From Pseudonocardiaceae bacterium YIM PH 21723 (GTDB lineage Bacteria > Actinomycetota > Actinomycetes > Mycobacteriales > Pseudonocardiaceae), in contig QZFT01000043.1 in the NCBI GenBank assembly GCA_003600225.1, positions 1-64,000 of the forward strand: a DNA stretch of 64,000 nucleotides, read 5' to 3'. The position numbers and the translations under genes were made by a program. This document shows, piece after piece, positions 16,283 to 24,346 of this stretch (the stretch's first letter is position 1; every line of letters starts with the position of its first letter). Under the pieces are notes generated by a model, which worked only from the letters and a program-made list of their open reading frames with translations, did not search any database and was not told where the DNA came from.

Positions 16283-16357
16283 CCGGTCGTCGCCCTCCTG
16301 TTCGGGCCGAATTGTGAAAGCCGAACTCGGTGGAAATGCGTCGCATTTTTTGGCAGA

Positions 16358-16373
16358 AATGGACATTGTCGTG
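16358..16373. promoter_or_regulatory. Operator-like motif AATGGACATTGTCGTG
   Basis: Second occurrence of the motif found at 11919-11934; the core GACATTGTC is the reverse complement of GACAATGTC. It lies 155 bases upstream of secreted peptide copy 2. Confidence 0.45.
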
Positions 16374-16527
16374 AACCGGACCGCTTTATTGACGGAGGCG
16401 GTGGTGAATGGCAACATGGACTTGCTTCGATTAATTCCTTGTGGCGGATGGATCTGGGGACCCTGCTGCCGCCGCCACTGTTTCCGGTGAGGAATGGCTG
16501 TTCTTCATTCGATTGTGGAGGCTTGTC

Positions 16528-16842
16528 ATGGCAATGAAGAGACTGGTCGCTGCGCTTGCGCTGGGGGTCGCGGCCGCCGGTGGTGTGGTGGCCCTGGCCC
16601 TGCCGGCCAGCGCGGAGGTGGTCACGTGCGGCAGTACTGGGGCCTCCTCGGAGAACAGGGGGACCGCTTGGGCTCGCGACTGTTCGTACAGTGCTGACAG
16701 GGACGTCCGGCTCCTAGCGCCCTGCATCGGTCTGCCGCAAGTCGTGTATTCCCCGTGGGTGTCTGGACCCTTCGCGGGAGTAAATTTCGAGACCCGCACT
16801 TGCGCCTATGGGGCGTATGAGCCACATTTCGAATATGCATAA
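16528..16842 (+). CDS. Small secreted four-cysteine protein, copy 2
   Basis: 104 residues. The ATG at 16528 begins MAMKRLVAALALGVAAAGG, a signal peptide ending near PASA; the longer open frame upstream is rejected because the MAM(K/R)RLVAALAL start is conserved in copies 3 and 4. Mature part: VVTCGSTG, AWARDCSYS, VRLLAPCIGLP, YSP, TCAYG, with the same four-cysteine spacing as copy 1 (18, 14 and 26 residues apart here). First of three tandem copies. A hairpin (16864-16902) follows. Confidence 0.87.
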   Translation: MAMKRLVAALALGVAAAGGVVALALPASAEVVTCGSTGASSENRGTAWARDCSYSADRDVRLLAPCIGLPQVVYSPWVSGPFAGVNFETRTCAYGAYEPHFEYA

Positions 16843-16863
16843 AATGATCGTGATGGGAGTAAT

Positions 16864-16902
16864 GGGGATTTCCCGGTGGGTCGGGAAATTTCATCGTCCC
16901 CT
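16864..16902 (+). terminator. Hairpin between peptide copies 2 and 3
   Basis: GGGGATTTCCCG...CGGGAAATTTC...CCCC, core stem ATTTCCCG/CGGGAAAT at 16868-16875 and 16882-16889. The same sequence recurs with two or three changes at 17292-17330, so the intergenic spacer was duplicated with the genes. Confidence 0.6.
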
Positions 16903-16955
16903 GTTGTGGTGACGGTTCGTCAGATGTGTTACTGCTTCATGTTCTGGGGGTTGTC

Positions 16956-17270
16956 ATGGCAATGAGGAGACTTGTCGCTGCGCTTGCGCTGGAGGTCGCG
17001 GCCGCCGGTGGTGTGCTGGTCCCGGCTCTGCCGGCCAGTGCGGAGGTGGTCACGTGCGGCAGTATGGGGTTCTCCGCGGAGAAGAATGGGACCGCTTGGG
17101 CTCGCGACTGTTCGTACAGTGGCGATGGGGCCGTCCGGCTCAGCGCGCTCTGCGATGTCCTGCCACAAACCGCACATTCCCGATTGGTGTATGGAAAATT
17201 CTCGGGAGTGGATTTCGATACCACTGTTTGCACCTTCGGGGTGCGCGAAGCACATTTCGACCATACATAA
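16956..17270 (+). CDS. Small secreted four-cysteine protein, copy 3
   Basis: 104 residues from ATG 16956 (MAMRRLVAALALEVAAAGG; GGGGG ribosome site just before). Signal peptide to about residue 28. Mature: VVTCGSMGFS, NGTAWARDCSYSGD, VRLSALCDVLP, FSGVDFDTTVCTFGVREAHF. The Glu in the hydrophobic core of the leader (ALALEVAAA) is unusual and may weaken export. It is the centre of a tandem array with a unit length of about 430 bp, indicating recent duplication. Confidence 0.86.
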   Translation: MAMRRLVAALALEVAAAGGVLVPALPASAEVVTCGSMGFSAEKNGTAWARDCSYSGDGAVRLSALCDVLPQTAHSRLVYGKFSGVDFDTTVCTFGVREAHFDHT

Positions 17271-17291
17271 AGTGGTCTTGATGGGAGCAAT

Positions 17292-17330
17292 GGGGATTTC
17301 CCGGTGGGTCGGGAAATTTCATCGTCCCCT
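17292..17330 (+). terminator. Hairpin between peptide copies 3 and 4
   Basis: Near-identical to 16864-16902: core stem ATTTCCCG with CGGGAAAT. It follows copy 3 by 21 bases. The downstream bases up to the next ATG are also conserved between the two spacers. Confidence 0.6.
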
Positions 17331-17385
17331 GGTGTGGTGACGGTTCGTCGGATGTGTTTGCCACGTCATGTTCTGGGGGTTTGTC

Positions 17386-17697
17386 ATGGCAATGAGGAGA
17401 CTGGTCGCCGCGCTCGCGCTGGGGGCTGCGGCCGCCGGTGGTGTGGTGGTCCTGGCGCTACCGGCCGGCGCGGGCACGGTCGCCTGCGGCAGTATCGGAT
17501 TCTCTTCGGAGAATTACGGGAACGCTTGGGCTCGCGGCTGTTCACACAGTGGTGATCATGATGTCCGCCTCGCTGGGGACTGCATATTCCTGCCGAAGAC
17601 CGCGTACTCGCCGTGGCGGCATGGGGATTTCTCGGGAGTGGATTTCGACACCACTACCTGTGCCTTCGGGGTGAACAGGGCGACTTTCACCCACTAG
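17386..17697 (+). CDS. Small secreted four-cysteine protein, copy 4
   Basis: 103 residues from ATG 17386, with the same MAMRRLVAALALG leader as copy 3. Mature: VACGSIGFSSEN, GNAWARGCSHSGDHDVRLAGDC, YSP, FSGVDFDTTTCAFGV. Its AWARGCSHS block is closer to copy 1 than to copies 2 and 3, so exchange or separate descent is possible. Last gene of the array; the divergent-family marR-type gene follows on the other strand after the second 60-bp repeat. Confidence 0.87.
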   Translation: MAMRRLVAALALGAAAAGGVVVLALPAGAGTVACGSIGFSSENYGNAWARGCSHSGDHDVRLAGDCIFLPKTAYSPWRHGDFSGVDFDTTTCAFGVNRATFTH

Positions 17698-17750
17698 CAG
17701 AACGATCTCTGTCCAGTCCGATGGTCATCGCAGCGGCGGCACAGGTCGAG

Positions 17751-17810
17751 TATCGACCCGGGCCGCCGACCGCGAAACGTTCGAACCGGTCGTCAACCCG
17801 CTTCAGCGAG
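17751..17810. repeat. 60-bp direct duplication, copy 2
   Basis: Partner of 16223-16282 (54 of 60 identical). The right third encodes the last residues of the leftward MarR-type protein (LAEAG-stop). Together the copies suggest that the marR gene tail was duplicated when the peptide array arose. Confidence 0.85.
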
Positions 17811-18236
17811 CTGGCCGAGCAGCTCCGAGGCGGTGACGATCGTCTGCTGCTCCACCGGGCTCAGTTGCTGCATGCGCTTGGCCAGCAGCACGGCTTCGCC
17901 GGTGGCCACATCGTTGATCCGCTGCCTGCCCAGCTCGGTGAGCATCACCTGTACCGCTCGCCCATCCTGGGGATCCGGGTCCCTGCGCAGCAGGCCTGCG
18001 GACTCCAGGTGACCGACCACCGTGGTCGCTGTGGGCTGAGAGCAAGGAACCTTGACGGCCAGTTCTCCTAGCCGAAGGGCGCCATGCTCCACCAGCGTAG
18101 CCAGCACGATCAGGTGGGTCGGCGGGAGTTCCGACGACGGGATGGCCCTGCGCAGACTGCGAACCAGTCGGTGCATGGCCAACACCAGCCGGAGCGCGTC
18201 CTGTTCTGTGACGACGGCTGTCACTCCTACCTCCAT
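17793..18236 (-). CDS. MarR-family transcriptional regulator
   Basis: 147 residues from ATG 18236; ATG at 18245 or a GTG at 18224 are alternatives. Winged helix-turn-helix: LPPTHLIVLATLVEHGALRLGELAVKVPCSQPTATTVVGHLESAGLLRRDPDPQDGRAVQVMLTELGR, including the conserved DxRA..V..T wing. MarR proteins bind palindromic operators as dimers and respond to small molecules or redox state. It is the only transcription factor next to the peptide array and is therefore the best local candidate regulator. The 60-bp repeat overlaps its 3' end. Confidence 0.9.
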   Translation of the reverse strand: MEVGVTAVVTEQDALRLVLAMHRLVRSLRRAIPSSELPPTHLIVLATLVEHGALRLGELAVKVPCSQPTATTVVGHLESAGLLRRDPDPQDGRAVQVMLTELGRQRINDVATGEAVLLAKRMQQLSPVEQQTIVTASELLGQLAEAG

Positions 18237-18570
18237 CAAGCGCATTCCCTCGCTGGGGGCCGGGTGGCCCGGTCTGTTCAGGACAGTTCCAGTTCGTGCC
18301 GGTGAATGTCCATCCACGCGGCCAAATCCAGTGCCGTTCGAGACCGTTCTGAACCATGGTGTTGATCATCGACACCGATGGGGTGGCGGACCAGCGTCTA
18401 TAGGGCGCCGGTACCGGTGCGGTCTGTCGTAGTAGTTCAGCCGCATCGGACCGTTTCCGGGGCGATGGATATCCACTCTTGACTCTTTCGATAACCGATT
18501 GAGTTAACAGCGGCCGTTAATTCAGTTTTGTCAAGACATCCTGACGTAGTTGTCCGGTTATCCTGACGGC
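18237..18570. other. Divergent intergenic region between marR-type gene and HTH gene
   Basis: No gene supported. The AT-rich stretch 18478-18540 contains TTGACT, an AT-rich GAGTTAAC/GTTAATTC pair and then the repeat TCCTGACG at 18539-18546 and 18561-18568, the second ending 2 bases before the ATG at 18571. It likely holds divergent promoters; individual sites are unproven. Confidence 0.4.
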
Positions 18571-18972
18571 ATGCGTGAAGTCATCGAGTCATTACCGGGG
18601 CATGAGGGATACCTCGACAGCTCCGACGGATATGTGGCCGGCTGTGGTTGTGGCTGGCGGGACCAGCAGCGGTTCCCCGAGCGGCAGGGCGCGGTGGAGA
18701 ACTGGTGGCGCAGCCATCTCGCGGGCGCGCTGAACACGCAGCCGCCGGAGTGGCTGTTGGTGAAGTCCGATGTGCTCAAGGAGCAGATCGAGATCCTGCT
18801 GCAGAAGTATCCGCGCGCGGCTCTGGCGCTGCTCGCCGAGGTGGACGGCTGGCGGCGGCCGCTGGTCGAGCAGGCCGCCCGGACGGCCCGGCAGCACGGG
18901 GAGTCGTGGTCCACGATCGGCGCCGCGCTGGGTATCTCCCGGCAGGCCGCGCACGAGCGGTTCGGGCCGTGA
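18571..18972 (+). CDS. Small protein with C-terminal helix-turn-helix
   Basis: 133 residues from ATG 18571. N-terminal ~45 residues contain GHEGYLDSSDGYVAGCGCGWRDQQRFP, a CxC-G-W motif found in actinobacterial proteins of unknown role. The middle is helical. The C-terminal ~35 residues (ARQHGESWSTIGAALGISRQAAHERFG) form a helix-turn-helix like those of small DNA-binding actinobacterial proteins. A DNA-binding role is inferred; the target is unknown. Composite element B starts about 16 bases after the stop. Confidence 0.75.
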   Translation: MREVIESLPGHEGYLDSSDGYVAGCGCGWRDQQRFPERQGAVENWWRSHLAGALNTQPPEWLLVKSDVLKEQIEILLQKYPRAALALLAEVDGWRRPLVEQAARTARQHGESWSTIGAALGISRQAAHERFGP

Positions 18973-18987
18973 CGGTTGGGGTGCTGC

Positions 18988-19452
18988 TGGCGTGTTGTCG
19001 AAGGAGGCTTTGGAGGGGGCGATGGGCTCGGGGCGGGGTCTTTCCGGCCGGCGTGTTGGGTGGGGGCACGCCTGTCTGGTGGTGATGGGGTGGCGGCTCT
19101 CGGCGTGAGGGGCACCTTCACTGCGTTGAGTGCAGTGAAGGTGCCCCTTCACGCGAGCTCCGGCCGTCCGGGCTAAGTCCACTGTGGACCGACGGAGTCT
19201 TCCGTCTTCAAGACCGGAAACTGGCCTGTTTTCGGTCTTGAAGACGGAAAAGTTGGCGCCCGGTCACCCACCGGGGCACCAGTAGCCACAGCGGCCACTC
19301 CAGTCACGCGCAGGGTCGCGCCGGAAGTGATCAAGGATCCGGGTCGGCCAGAAGGCTCAGACCGGCGTGCCCCCACCCGGCACGAAGGCAGGAAAGACGC
19401 CCCGACCGCCCGTCTCCTCCTCCCAAGCCGCTTTCGACGACAGCCAGACGCA
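18988..19452. repeat. Composite inverted-repeat element B (nested hairpins)
   Basis: Same plan and nearly the same length as element A (6977-7447). Left arm about 18988-19083, right arm about 19358-19452, inverted copies with GAAGGAGGCTTTGG and GGGTGGGGGCACGCC. Inside: hairpin 1 at 19109-19147 (GGGGCACCTTCACTGC stem, 7-base loop), palindrome AGTCCACTGTGGACC at 19176-19190, hairpin 2 at 19200-19249 (17-bp perfect stem TTCCGTCTTCAAGACCG), then a segment aligning with element A (GTCACCCAC, CCAGTCACGCGC, CGCGCCGGA). The inner hairpin sequences differ from A but occupy the same slots. No protein is supported. Confidence 0.85.
19109..19147. repeat. 16-bp hairpin within element B
   Basis: GGGGCACCTTCACTGC at 19109-19124 is exactly complementary to 19132-19147, loop GTTGAGT. 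It resembles the CTGAAGGACGCC-type hairpins at 27621 and 28727 in style. Confidence 0.85.
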
Positions 19453-19531
19453 GCCCCAGACCCGCCACCGACGTTTCGTTTACGGGACGCAGATACGGCC
19501 AACTGGGTGTAACTGGTTTAGATAACCCACC

Positions 19532-19740
19532 TTGACCTGGGCTTTATCGGTCCGTGACATACCACGAGACCCAACTCACCGGCCGTAAAGATGGCATCAA
19601 TTCCGAATCTTTACGCGTAAGGGACGCGTCAGCTCCTCTCGGCAACAACCACTTGCGCGTGCACGCTTGGCGCCAACGAGAGGCCACCGGCGGGGTGGCC
19701 TCACCAGTGGGCACCGTTGCCCTGGAAGGAGCGTGCGCCG
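19532..19740 (+). promoter_or_regulatory. Structured leader of the kdp operon
   Basis: TTGACC (19532-19537) and TGACAT (19555-19560), 17 bases apart, are a weak promoter candidate. The following ~180 bases fold into several stems: GTAAAGAT/ATCTTTAC (19585-19592 and 19607-19614); CCTCTCG/CGAGAGG (19635-19641 and 19677-19683); GAGGCCACC/GGTGGCCTC (19680-19688 and 19694-19702); and CCAGTGGGCA/TGCCCTGG (19704-19725), which abuts the GGAAGGAG ribosome site. The second and third stems share bases 19680-19683 and exclude each other, as in a switching leader. No known riboswitch class could be assigned. Confidence 0.45.
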
Positions 19741-19824
19741 ATGGCCGACTTGGCCTTCGCCGCGCTGCTGATCGGCGTGTTCCTCGTGCTGGCTCTGACC
19801 CTGCGCGGTCTGGAGCGTCTGTGA
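19741..19824 (+). CDS. 27-residue membrane peptide at the head of the kdp operon
   Basis: ATG at 19741 follows GGAAGGAGCGTGCGCCG, the best ribosome site in the region. It encodes MADLAFAALLIGVFLVLALTLRGLERL in outline: one transmembrane helix with a short basic end. The stop overlaps the kdpF start by one base (TGATG), exactly as kdpF overlaps kdpA, so the three are translationally coupled. It is distinct from KdpF itself. The role is not known; a leader that couples translation or a second small accessory subunit are the obvious options. Confidence 0.7.
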   Translation: MADLAFAALLIGVFLVLALTLRGLERL

Positions 19825-19916
19825 TGAGCATCTGGGGGAACGTCATCGCCGCCGTTCTGGCGCTGGGACTGCTCATCTACCTCTTCATCGCACTGATCAG
19901 GCCGGAGAAATTCTGA
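19824..19916 (+). CDS. kdpF: Potassium-transporting ATPase small subunit KdpF
   Basis: 30 residues (MSIWGNVIAAVLALGLLIYLF then IALIRPEKF): a single membrane helix ending in the RPEKF motif typical of KdpF. KdpF stabilises the KdpFABC complex in the membrane. Start overlaps the upstream peptide stop by one base and its stop overlaps the kdpA ATG by one base. Too short for routine gene callers. Confidence 0.92.
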   Translation: MSIWGNVIAAVLALGLLIYLFIALIRPEKF

Positions 19917-21577
19917 TGTCCGACATCGCGGCCGGCCTTCTCCAGGTCGGCCTACTTCTTGCTGCCCTCGTGCTGGTCTACAAGCCGCTGGGGGACTACA
20001 TGGCGCGGGTGTTCACCGCGCGCAGACACCTCGCGGTGGAGCGGGTCGTCTACAAGACGGTCCGGGTCGACCCGGACACCGAGCAGCGCTGGACGCTGTA
20101 CGCGGCGGGCGTGCTCGGCTTCTCCTTCGTCTCCGTCGCGTTCCTGTACTTACTGCAGCGGTTCCAAGCGTGGTTACCGCTGAACCTCGGCCGGGGCACC
20201 ATCGACCCGGCCACCGCGTTCAACACCGCGGTCAGCTTCGTCACGAACACCAACTGGCAGTCCTACGTGCCGGAAACCGTGATGGGGCACCTGGTCCAGG
20301 CCGCGGGCCTGACCGTGCAGAACTTCCTGTCCGCCGCCGTCGGCATCGCGGTGGCCATCGCCGTGATCCGCGGCTTCACCCGCTCGCAGACCGACCGGCT
20401 GGGCAACGTGTGGGTGGACATCACCCGCAGCACCGTCCGGATCCTGCTGCCGCTCGCCTTCGTCTCGGCGATCCTGCTGGTAGCCGGCGGCGCCGCCATG
20501 AGCTTCGCCGCCGGCACCCCGGTCACCGGCATCGACGGCGCGCAGCACACCATCGCGCTCGCCCCGGCCGCCAGCCAGGAGGCCATCAAGGAGCTGGGCA
20601 CCAACGGCGGTGGCATCTTCAACGCCAACTCGGCTCACCCCTTCGAGAACCCGAACGCCTGGACCAATCTGCTGGAGATCTTCCTGATCCTGGTGATCCC
20701 GGTCTGCCTCACCCGCACGTTCGGCACGATGGTCGGCAACCCCAAGCAGGGCACCGCGCTGCTGAGCGTCATGGGCGGCATCTGGGCCGCGCTGCTCGCG
20801 GTCACCTGGTGGGCGGAGGCCCACCCGAACGGCCCGGCCGCACTGCTGGCCGGCGGCGCCTTCGAGGGCAAGTCCGTCCGCTTCGGTATCCCCGGCTCGG
20901 CGTTGTTCGCGGTGAGCACCACCGGCACCTCCACCGGCGCGGTGAACTCCGCGCACGACAGCTTCACCGGCCTCGGCGGCGGTGTGCTCACGCTGAACAT
21001 GCTGCTCGGTGAGATCGCGCCCGGCGGCACCGGAACCGGCCTGTACGGCATGCTCGTGCTCGCCATCATCGCGGTGTTCGTTGCGGGCCTGATGGTCGGC
21101 CGGACCCCCGAGTACCTGGGCAAGAAGCTCGGGCAGCGGGAGGTCACCGCCGCGGCGATCTCCTTGCTCGCCATGCCGACGATGGTGTTGCTGGGCATCG
21201 GCATCGCGCTGCTGTTCCCGTCCACCCCCGGCGCGATGGCCAACTCCGGCGCCCACGGCCTGTCCGAGGTGCTCTACGCCTACGCCTCGGCGGGCAACAA
21301 CAACGGCAGCGCCTTCGCCGGCCTCACGGTGACCAACGACTGGTTCCAGGCCAGCCTCGGCGTCGCCATGCTGATCGGCCGGTTCATCCCGATCGTCGCC
21401 GTGCTGTTCCTGGCCGGTTCGCTGGCGAGCCAGAAGAAGCTCACCGCCAACGTGGGCACGCTGCCGACCACCGGTGGCCTGTTCGCCGGGATGCTCGCCG
21501 GCACCACCCTTCTCGTCGCCGCGCTGACCTTCGTGCCCGCGCTGGCCCTCGGCCCGATTGCGGAGGCCCTGAAGTGA
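19916..21577 (+). CDS. kdpA: Potassium-transporting ATPase subunit A (channel-like subunit)
   Basis: 553 residues, ten hydrophobic segments. The four pore-loop regions of the selectivity filter are visible: [15 protein letters not shown] (~105), [21 protein letters not shown] (~225), [21 protein letters not shown] (~345) and [14 protein letters not shown] (~465). KdpA binds and takes up K+ in the high-affinity Kdp pump of the plasma membrane. It overlaps kdpB by 4 bases (GTGA). Confidence 0.97.
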   Translation: MSDIAAGLLQVGLLLAALVLVYKPLGDYMARVFTARRHLAVERVVYKTVRVDPDTEQRWTLYAAGVLGFSFVSVAFLYLLQRFQAWLPLNLGRGTIDPATAFNTAVSFVTNTNWQSYVPETVMGHLVQAAGLTVQNFLSAAVGIAVAIAVIRGFTRSQTDRLGNVWVDITRSTVRILLPLAFVSAILLVAGGAAMSFAAGTPVTGIDGAQHTIALAPAASQEAIKELGTNGGGIFNANSAHPFENPNAWTNLLEIFLILVIPVCLTRTFGTMVGNPKQGTALLSVMGGIWAALLAVTWWAEAHPNGPAALLAGGAFEGKSVRFGIPGSALFAVSTTGTSTGAVNSAHDSFTGLGGGVLTLNMLLGEIAPGGTGTGLYGMLVLAIIAVFVAGLMVGRTPEYLGKKLGQREVTAAAISLLAMPTMVLLGIGIALLFPSTPGAMANSGAHGLSEVLYAYASAGNNNGSAFAGLTVTNDWFQASLGVAMLIGRFIPIVAVLFLAGSLASQKKLTANVGTLPTTGGLFAGMLAGTTLLVAALTFVPALALGPIAEALK

Positions 21578-23658
21578 CCACGACCATCCAGGAGCGTCCG
21601 GAAACGGTCGCCCCCGAGGCGACGCACACCGTCGGCGGCGGCGCGTTCAGCCCCCGGCAGCTGTGGATCTCCTTCCCGGACGCCCTACGCAAGCTCGGCC
21701 CGAGGCACCAGGCCGCCAACCCGGTCATGTTCGTGGTGTGGGTCGGCTCGGTCCTCACCACCGTCTACGCCGTGCTGCAGCCCAGCGTGTTCACCGTCCT
21801 GGTGGCCATCTGGCTGTGGTTCACCGTGCTGTTCGCCAACCTGGCCGAGGCCGTCGCCGAGGGCCGGGGCAAGGCGCAGGCGGAATCGTTGCGCCGCACC
21901 AAGAAGGAGTCCGTGGCCCGGCGGCTGCGGGCCGACGGCACCGAGGAGCGGGTGCCCGGCACCCAGCTCACCATCGGCGACCTGGTGATCGTCGAGGCGG
22001 GGGAGGCCATCCCCGGCGACGGTGACGTCATCGAGGGCATCGCGATGGTCGACGAGTCGGCCATCACCGGCGAATCCGCCCCGGTCATCCGGGAATCCGG
22101 CGGCGACCGCAGCGCGGTCACCGGCGGCACCACGGTGCTGTCCGACCGGATCGTCGTGCGGATCACCACCAAGCCCGGTGAGTCCTTTGTGGACCGGATG
22201 ATCGCGCTGGTGGAAGGCGCCGCCCGGCAGAAGACGCCGAACGAGATCGCGCTGACCGTGCTGCTGTCCGTGCTGACCATCATCTTCCTGCTCGCCGTGG
22301 TGGCGTTGCAGCCGATGGCCGCGTACTCCGGACAGCTGCAACCGGTGATCATCCTGGTCGCGTTGCTGGTCTGCCTCATCCCGACCACCATCGGCGCGCT
22401 GCTGTCCGCCATCGGCATCGCCGGCATGGACCGCCTCGTCCAGCGCAATGTGCTGGCCAAGTCCGGCCGCGCCGTCGAGGCCGCCGGTGACATCGACACG
22501 CTGCTGCTGGACAAGACCGGCACCATCACCTTCGGCAACCGGCAGGCCACCGAGCTGATCCCGTTCGGCGGCACCTCCATCGACGAGCTGGCCAAGGCCG
22601 CGCGGCTGTCCAGCCTCTCGGACAAGACGCCAGAGGGACGCAGCATCGTCGCGCTGACCGTGCAGAACCACGGGCTGACCGCGGACGCGGACAGTGTGGA
22701 GGCGGCGGGCGAGTTCATCGAGTTCACCGCGCAGACCCGGATGTCCGGTGTGGACCTGGGCGGCGCGCAGATCCGCAAGGGCGCGGCGAACGCGGTGAAG
22801 GGCTGGGTCGCCACCCACCACGGCACCGTCGGCGTGAAGCTGGACGAGATCGTGGACAAGATCTCCGGGGACGGCGGAACGCCCCTGGTGGTCGCGGAGG
22901 CCCGTGACGGCAAGGCCGCCGTGCTCGGTGTCATCCGGCTCTCCGACGTGGTCAAGCCCGGTATCAAGGAGCGGTTCGCCGAACTGCGCGCCATGGGCAT
23001 CCGGACGGTGATGATCACCGGTGACAACCCGCTCACCGCCAAGGCCATCGCCGCCGAGTCCGGTGTGGACGATTACCTCGCCGAGGCCAAGCCCGAGGAC
23101 AAGATGGCCCTGATCCGCAAGGAGCAGGAGGGCGGCCGGCTCGTCGCGATGACCGGTGACGGCACCAACGACGCGCCCGCGCTGGCCCAGGCCGACGTCG
23201 GCGTGGCCATGAACACCGGCACCTCGGCCGCCAAAGAGGCGGGCAACATGGTGGACCTGGACTCCGACCCCACCAAGCTCATCGAGATCGTGGAGATCGG
23301 CAAGCAGTTGCTGATCACCCGGGGCGCGCTGACCACGTTCAGCATCGCGAACGACATCGCCAAGTACTTCGCGATCCTGCCCGCCATGTTCCTGGGCATC
23401 TATCCGCAGCTGGGCAAGCTCAACGTGATGCAGCTGCACTCGCCGAACAGCGCCATCCTGTCCGCGGTGATCTTCAACGCGCTGGTCATCATCGGGCTGA
23501 TTCCGTTGGCGCTCAAGGGGGTCCGGTACCGCCCGTCCAGCGCGTCCGCGCTCCTCAAGCGGAACCTGTTGATCTACGGGCTCGGTGGCATCGTGGTGCC
23601 GTTCATCGGTATCTGGCTGATCGACCTCGTCGTCCGGTTTATCCCGGGAATTGGGTGA
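21574..23658 (+). CDS. kdpB: Potassium-transporting ATPase subunit B (P-type ATPase)
   Basis: 694 residues, GTG start overlapping kdpA. P-type ATPase landmarks: actuator loop ITGESAPV, phosphorylation site [10 protein letters not shown] (Asp near residue 312), nucleotide-binding domain, ITGDNPLTA, and hinge motif [12 protein letters not shown]. Seven or so membrane helices as usual for KdpB. It hydrolyses ATP to drive K+ uptake through KdpA. Full length with no missing catalytic residue. Confidence 0.98.
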   Translation: MTTTIQERPETVAPEATHTVGGGAFSPRQLWISFPDALRKLGPRHQAANPVMFVVWVGSVLTTVYAVLQPSVFTVLVAIWLWFTVLFANLAEAVAEGRGKAQAESLRRTKKESVARRLRADGTEERVPGTQLTIGDLVIVEAGEAIPGDGDVIEGIAMVDESAITGESAPVIRESGGDRSAVTGGTTVLSDRIVVRITTKPGESFVDRMIALVEGAARQKTPNEIALTVLLSVLTIIFLLAVVALQPMAAYSGQLQPVIILVALLVCLIPTTIGALLSAIGIAGMDRLVQRNVLAKSGRAVEAAGDIDTLLLDKTGTITFGNRQATELIPFGGTSIDELAKAARLSSLSDKTPEGRSIVALTVQNHGLTADADSVEAAGEFIEFTAQTRMSGVDLGGAQIRKGAANAVKGWVATHHGTVGVKLDEIVDKISGDGGTPLVVAEARDGKAAVLGVIRLSDVVKPGIKERFAELRAMGIRTVMITGDNPLTAKAIAAESGVDDYLAEAKPEDKMALIRKEQEGGRLVAMTGDGTNDAPALAQADVGVAMNTGTSAAKEAGNMVDLDSDPTKLIEIVEIGKQLLITRGALTTFSIANDIAKYFAILPAMFLGIYPQLGKLNVMQLHSPNSAILSAVIFNALVIIGLIPLALKGVRYRPSSASALLKRNLLIYGLGGIVVPFIGIWLIDLVVRFIPGIG

Positions 23659-24266
23659 ACACAGTGTACAACATCTGGCGCCAGACCATCGCGGGGCTGC
23701 GGTTCCTGCTGGTGATGACCGTGCTGCTGGGCGTGCTCTACCCGGCGGCGGTGTGGGGTGTCTCCCGGTTGCCCGGGCTGCACGCGAAGGCCGAGGGCTC
23801 GATCGTCTACCAGAACGGCACCCCGGTGGGCTCCAGGCTGATCGGCGTGGACCTGGTCGACGAGCGGGCGGCGGGCGACTCCACCAGGGACCGGTTCTTC
23901 CACACCCGGCCCACCGGCGACCCGTCCACCTCCGGCGGCTCCAACCTGGCCGGGGACAGCGAGGCGCTGGCGAAGACCATCGGCGAGCGCCGGCAGGCCA
24001 TCGCGACCCGTGAGCAGGTCGCGGAGTCCCGGATCCCGGTGGACGCGGTGACCGCCGACTTCTCCGGCCTGGACCCGCACATCAGCCCGGACTACGCGGC
24101 GCTCCAGGCGAAGCGGGTGGCGCGCAACAACCACCTGCCCGAGGCCGAAGTGCAGAAGCTGATCACGGAGAACACCAGCGGCCGGACCCTCGGCTTCCTC
24201 GGTGAGCCGACGGTCAACGTGCTCGAACTCAACCTCGCCATCCAGCGGGCAATCACCCATCAGTGA
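23655..24266 (+). CDS. kdpC: Potassium-transporting ATPase subunit C
   Basis: 203 residues, GTG start overlapping kdpB by 4 bases. One N-terminal transmembrane helix ([21 protein letters not shown]) and an extracytoplasmic domain with [20 protein letters not shown] and [17 protein letters not shown], all typical of KdpC. It is the periplasmic-side subunit that increases the apparent potassium or nucleotide affinity of the complex. A strong hairpin lies between it and kdpD. Confidence 0.96.
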   Translation: MNTVYNIWRQTIAGLRFLLVMTVLLGVLYPAAVWGVSRLPGLHAKAEGSIVYQNGTPVGSRLIGVDLVDERAAGDSTRDRFFHTRPTGDPSTSGGSNLAGDSEALAKTIGERRQAIATREQVAESRIPVDAVTADFSGLDPHISPDYAALQAKRVARNNHLPEAEVQKLITENTSGRTLGFLGEPTVNVLELNLAIQRAITHQ

Positions 24267-24282
24267 CCGACCGAATGCGAGC

Positions 24283-24323
24283 ATGGGCGCTTTACTAGCG
24301 TCGAATGGGAGTAAAGCGCCCAT
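24283..24323 (+). terminator. 14-bp hairpin between kdpC and kdpD
   Basis: ATGGGCGCTTTACT at 24283-24296 pairs exactly with 24310-24323, 13-base loop, no U-run. It starts 17 bases after kdpC and ends 23 bases before kdpD. It probably lowers readthrough or protects the kdpFABC mRNA 3' end, giving the sensor pair lower expression than the pump. Confidence 0.55.
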
Positions 24324-24346
24324 GTGAGCATCGACTGAGGACAGGC

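Noticed and set aside
16843-17385. CRISPR-like repetition in the peptide array
   Set aside because: Only two repeat units, ~427 bp apart, containing genes; no short repeats with unique spacers and no cas genes.
16528-17697. Homology of the four-cysteine peptides to tendamistat-type alpha-amylase inhibitors
   Set aside because: Size and cysteine number agree and spacings are loosely similar (18, 14, 26 here versus about 16, 18, 28), but no tendamistat sequence motif such as WRY in the right place is present. Left as an untested structural thought.
19585-19660. Possible c-di-AMP (ydaO-type) riboswitch in the kdp leader, from TTCCGAATC and GTCAGCT
   Set aside because: Only these two short strings match; the conserved 5' half and the joined CCGAAUCCGUCAGCU block are missing, so the class was not assigned.
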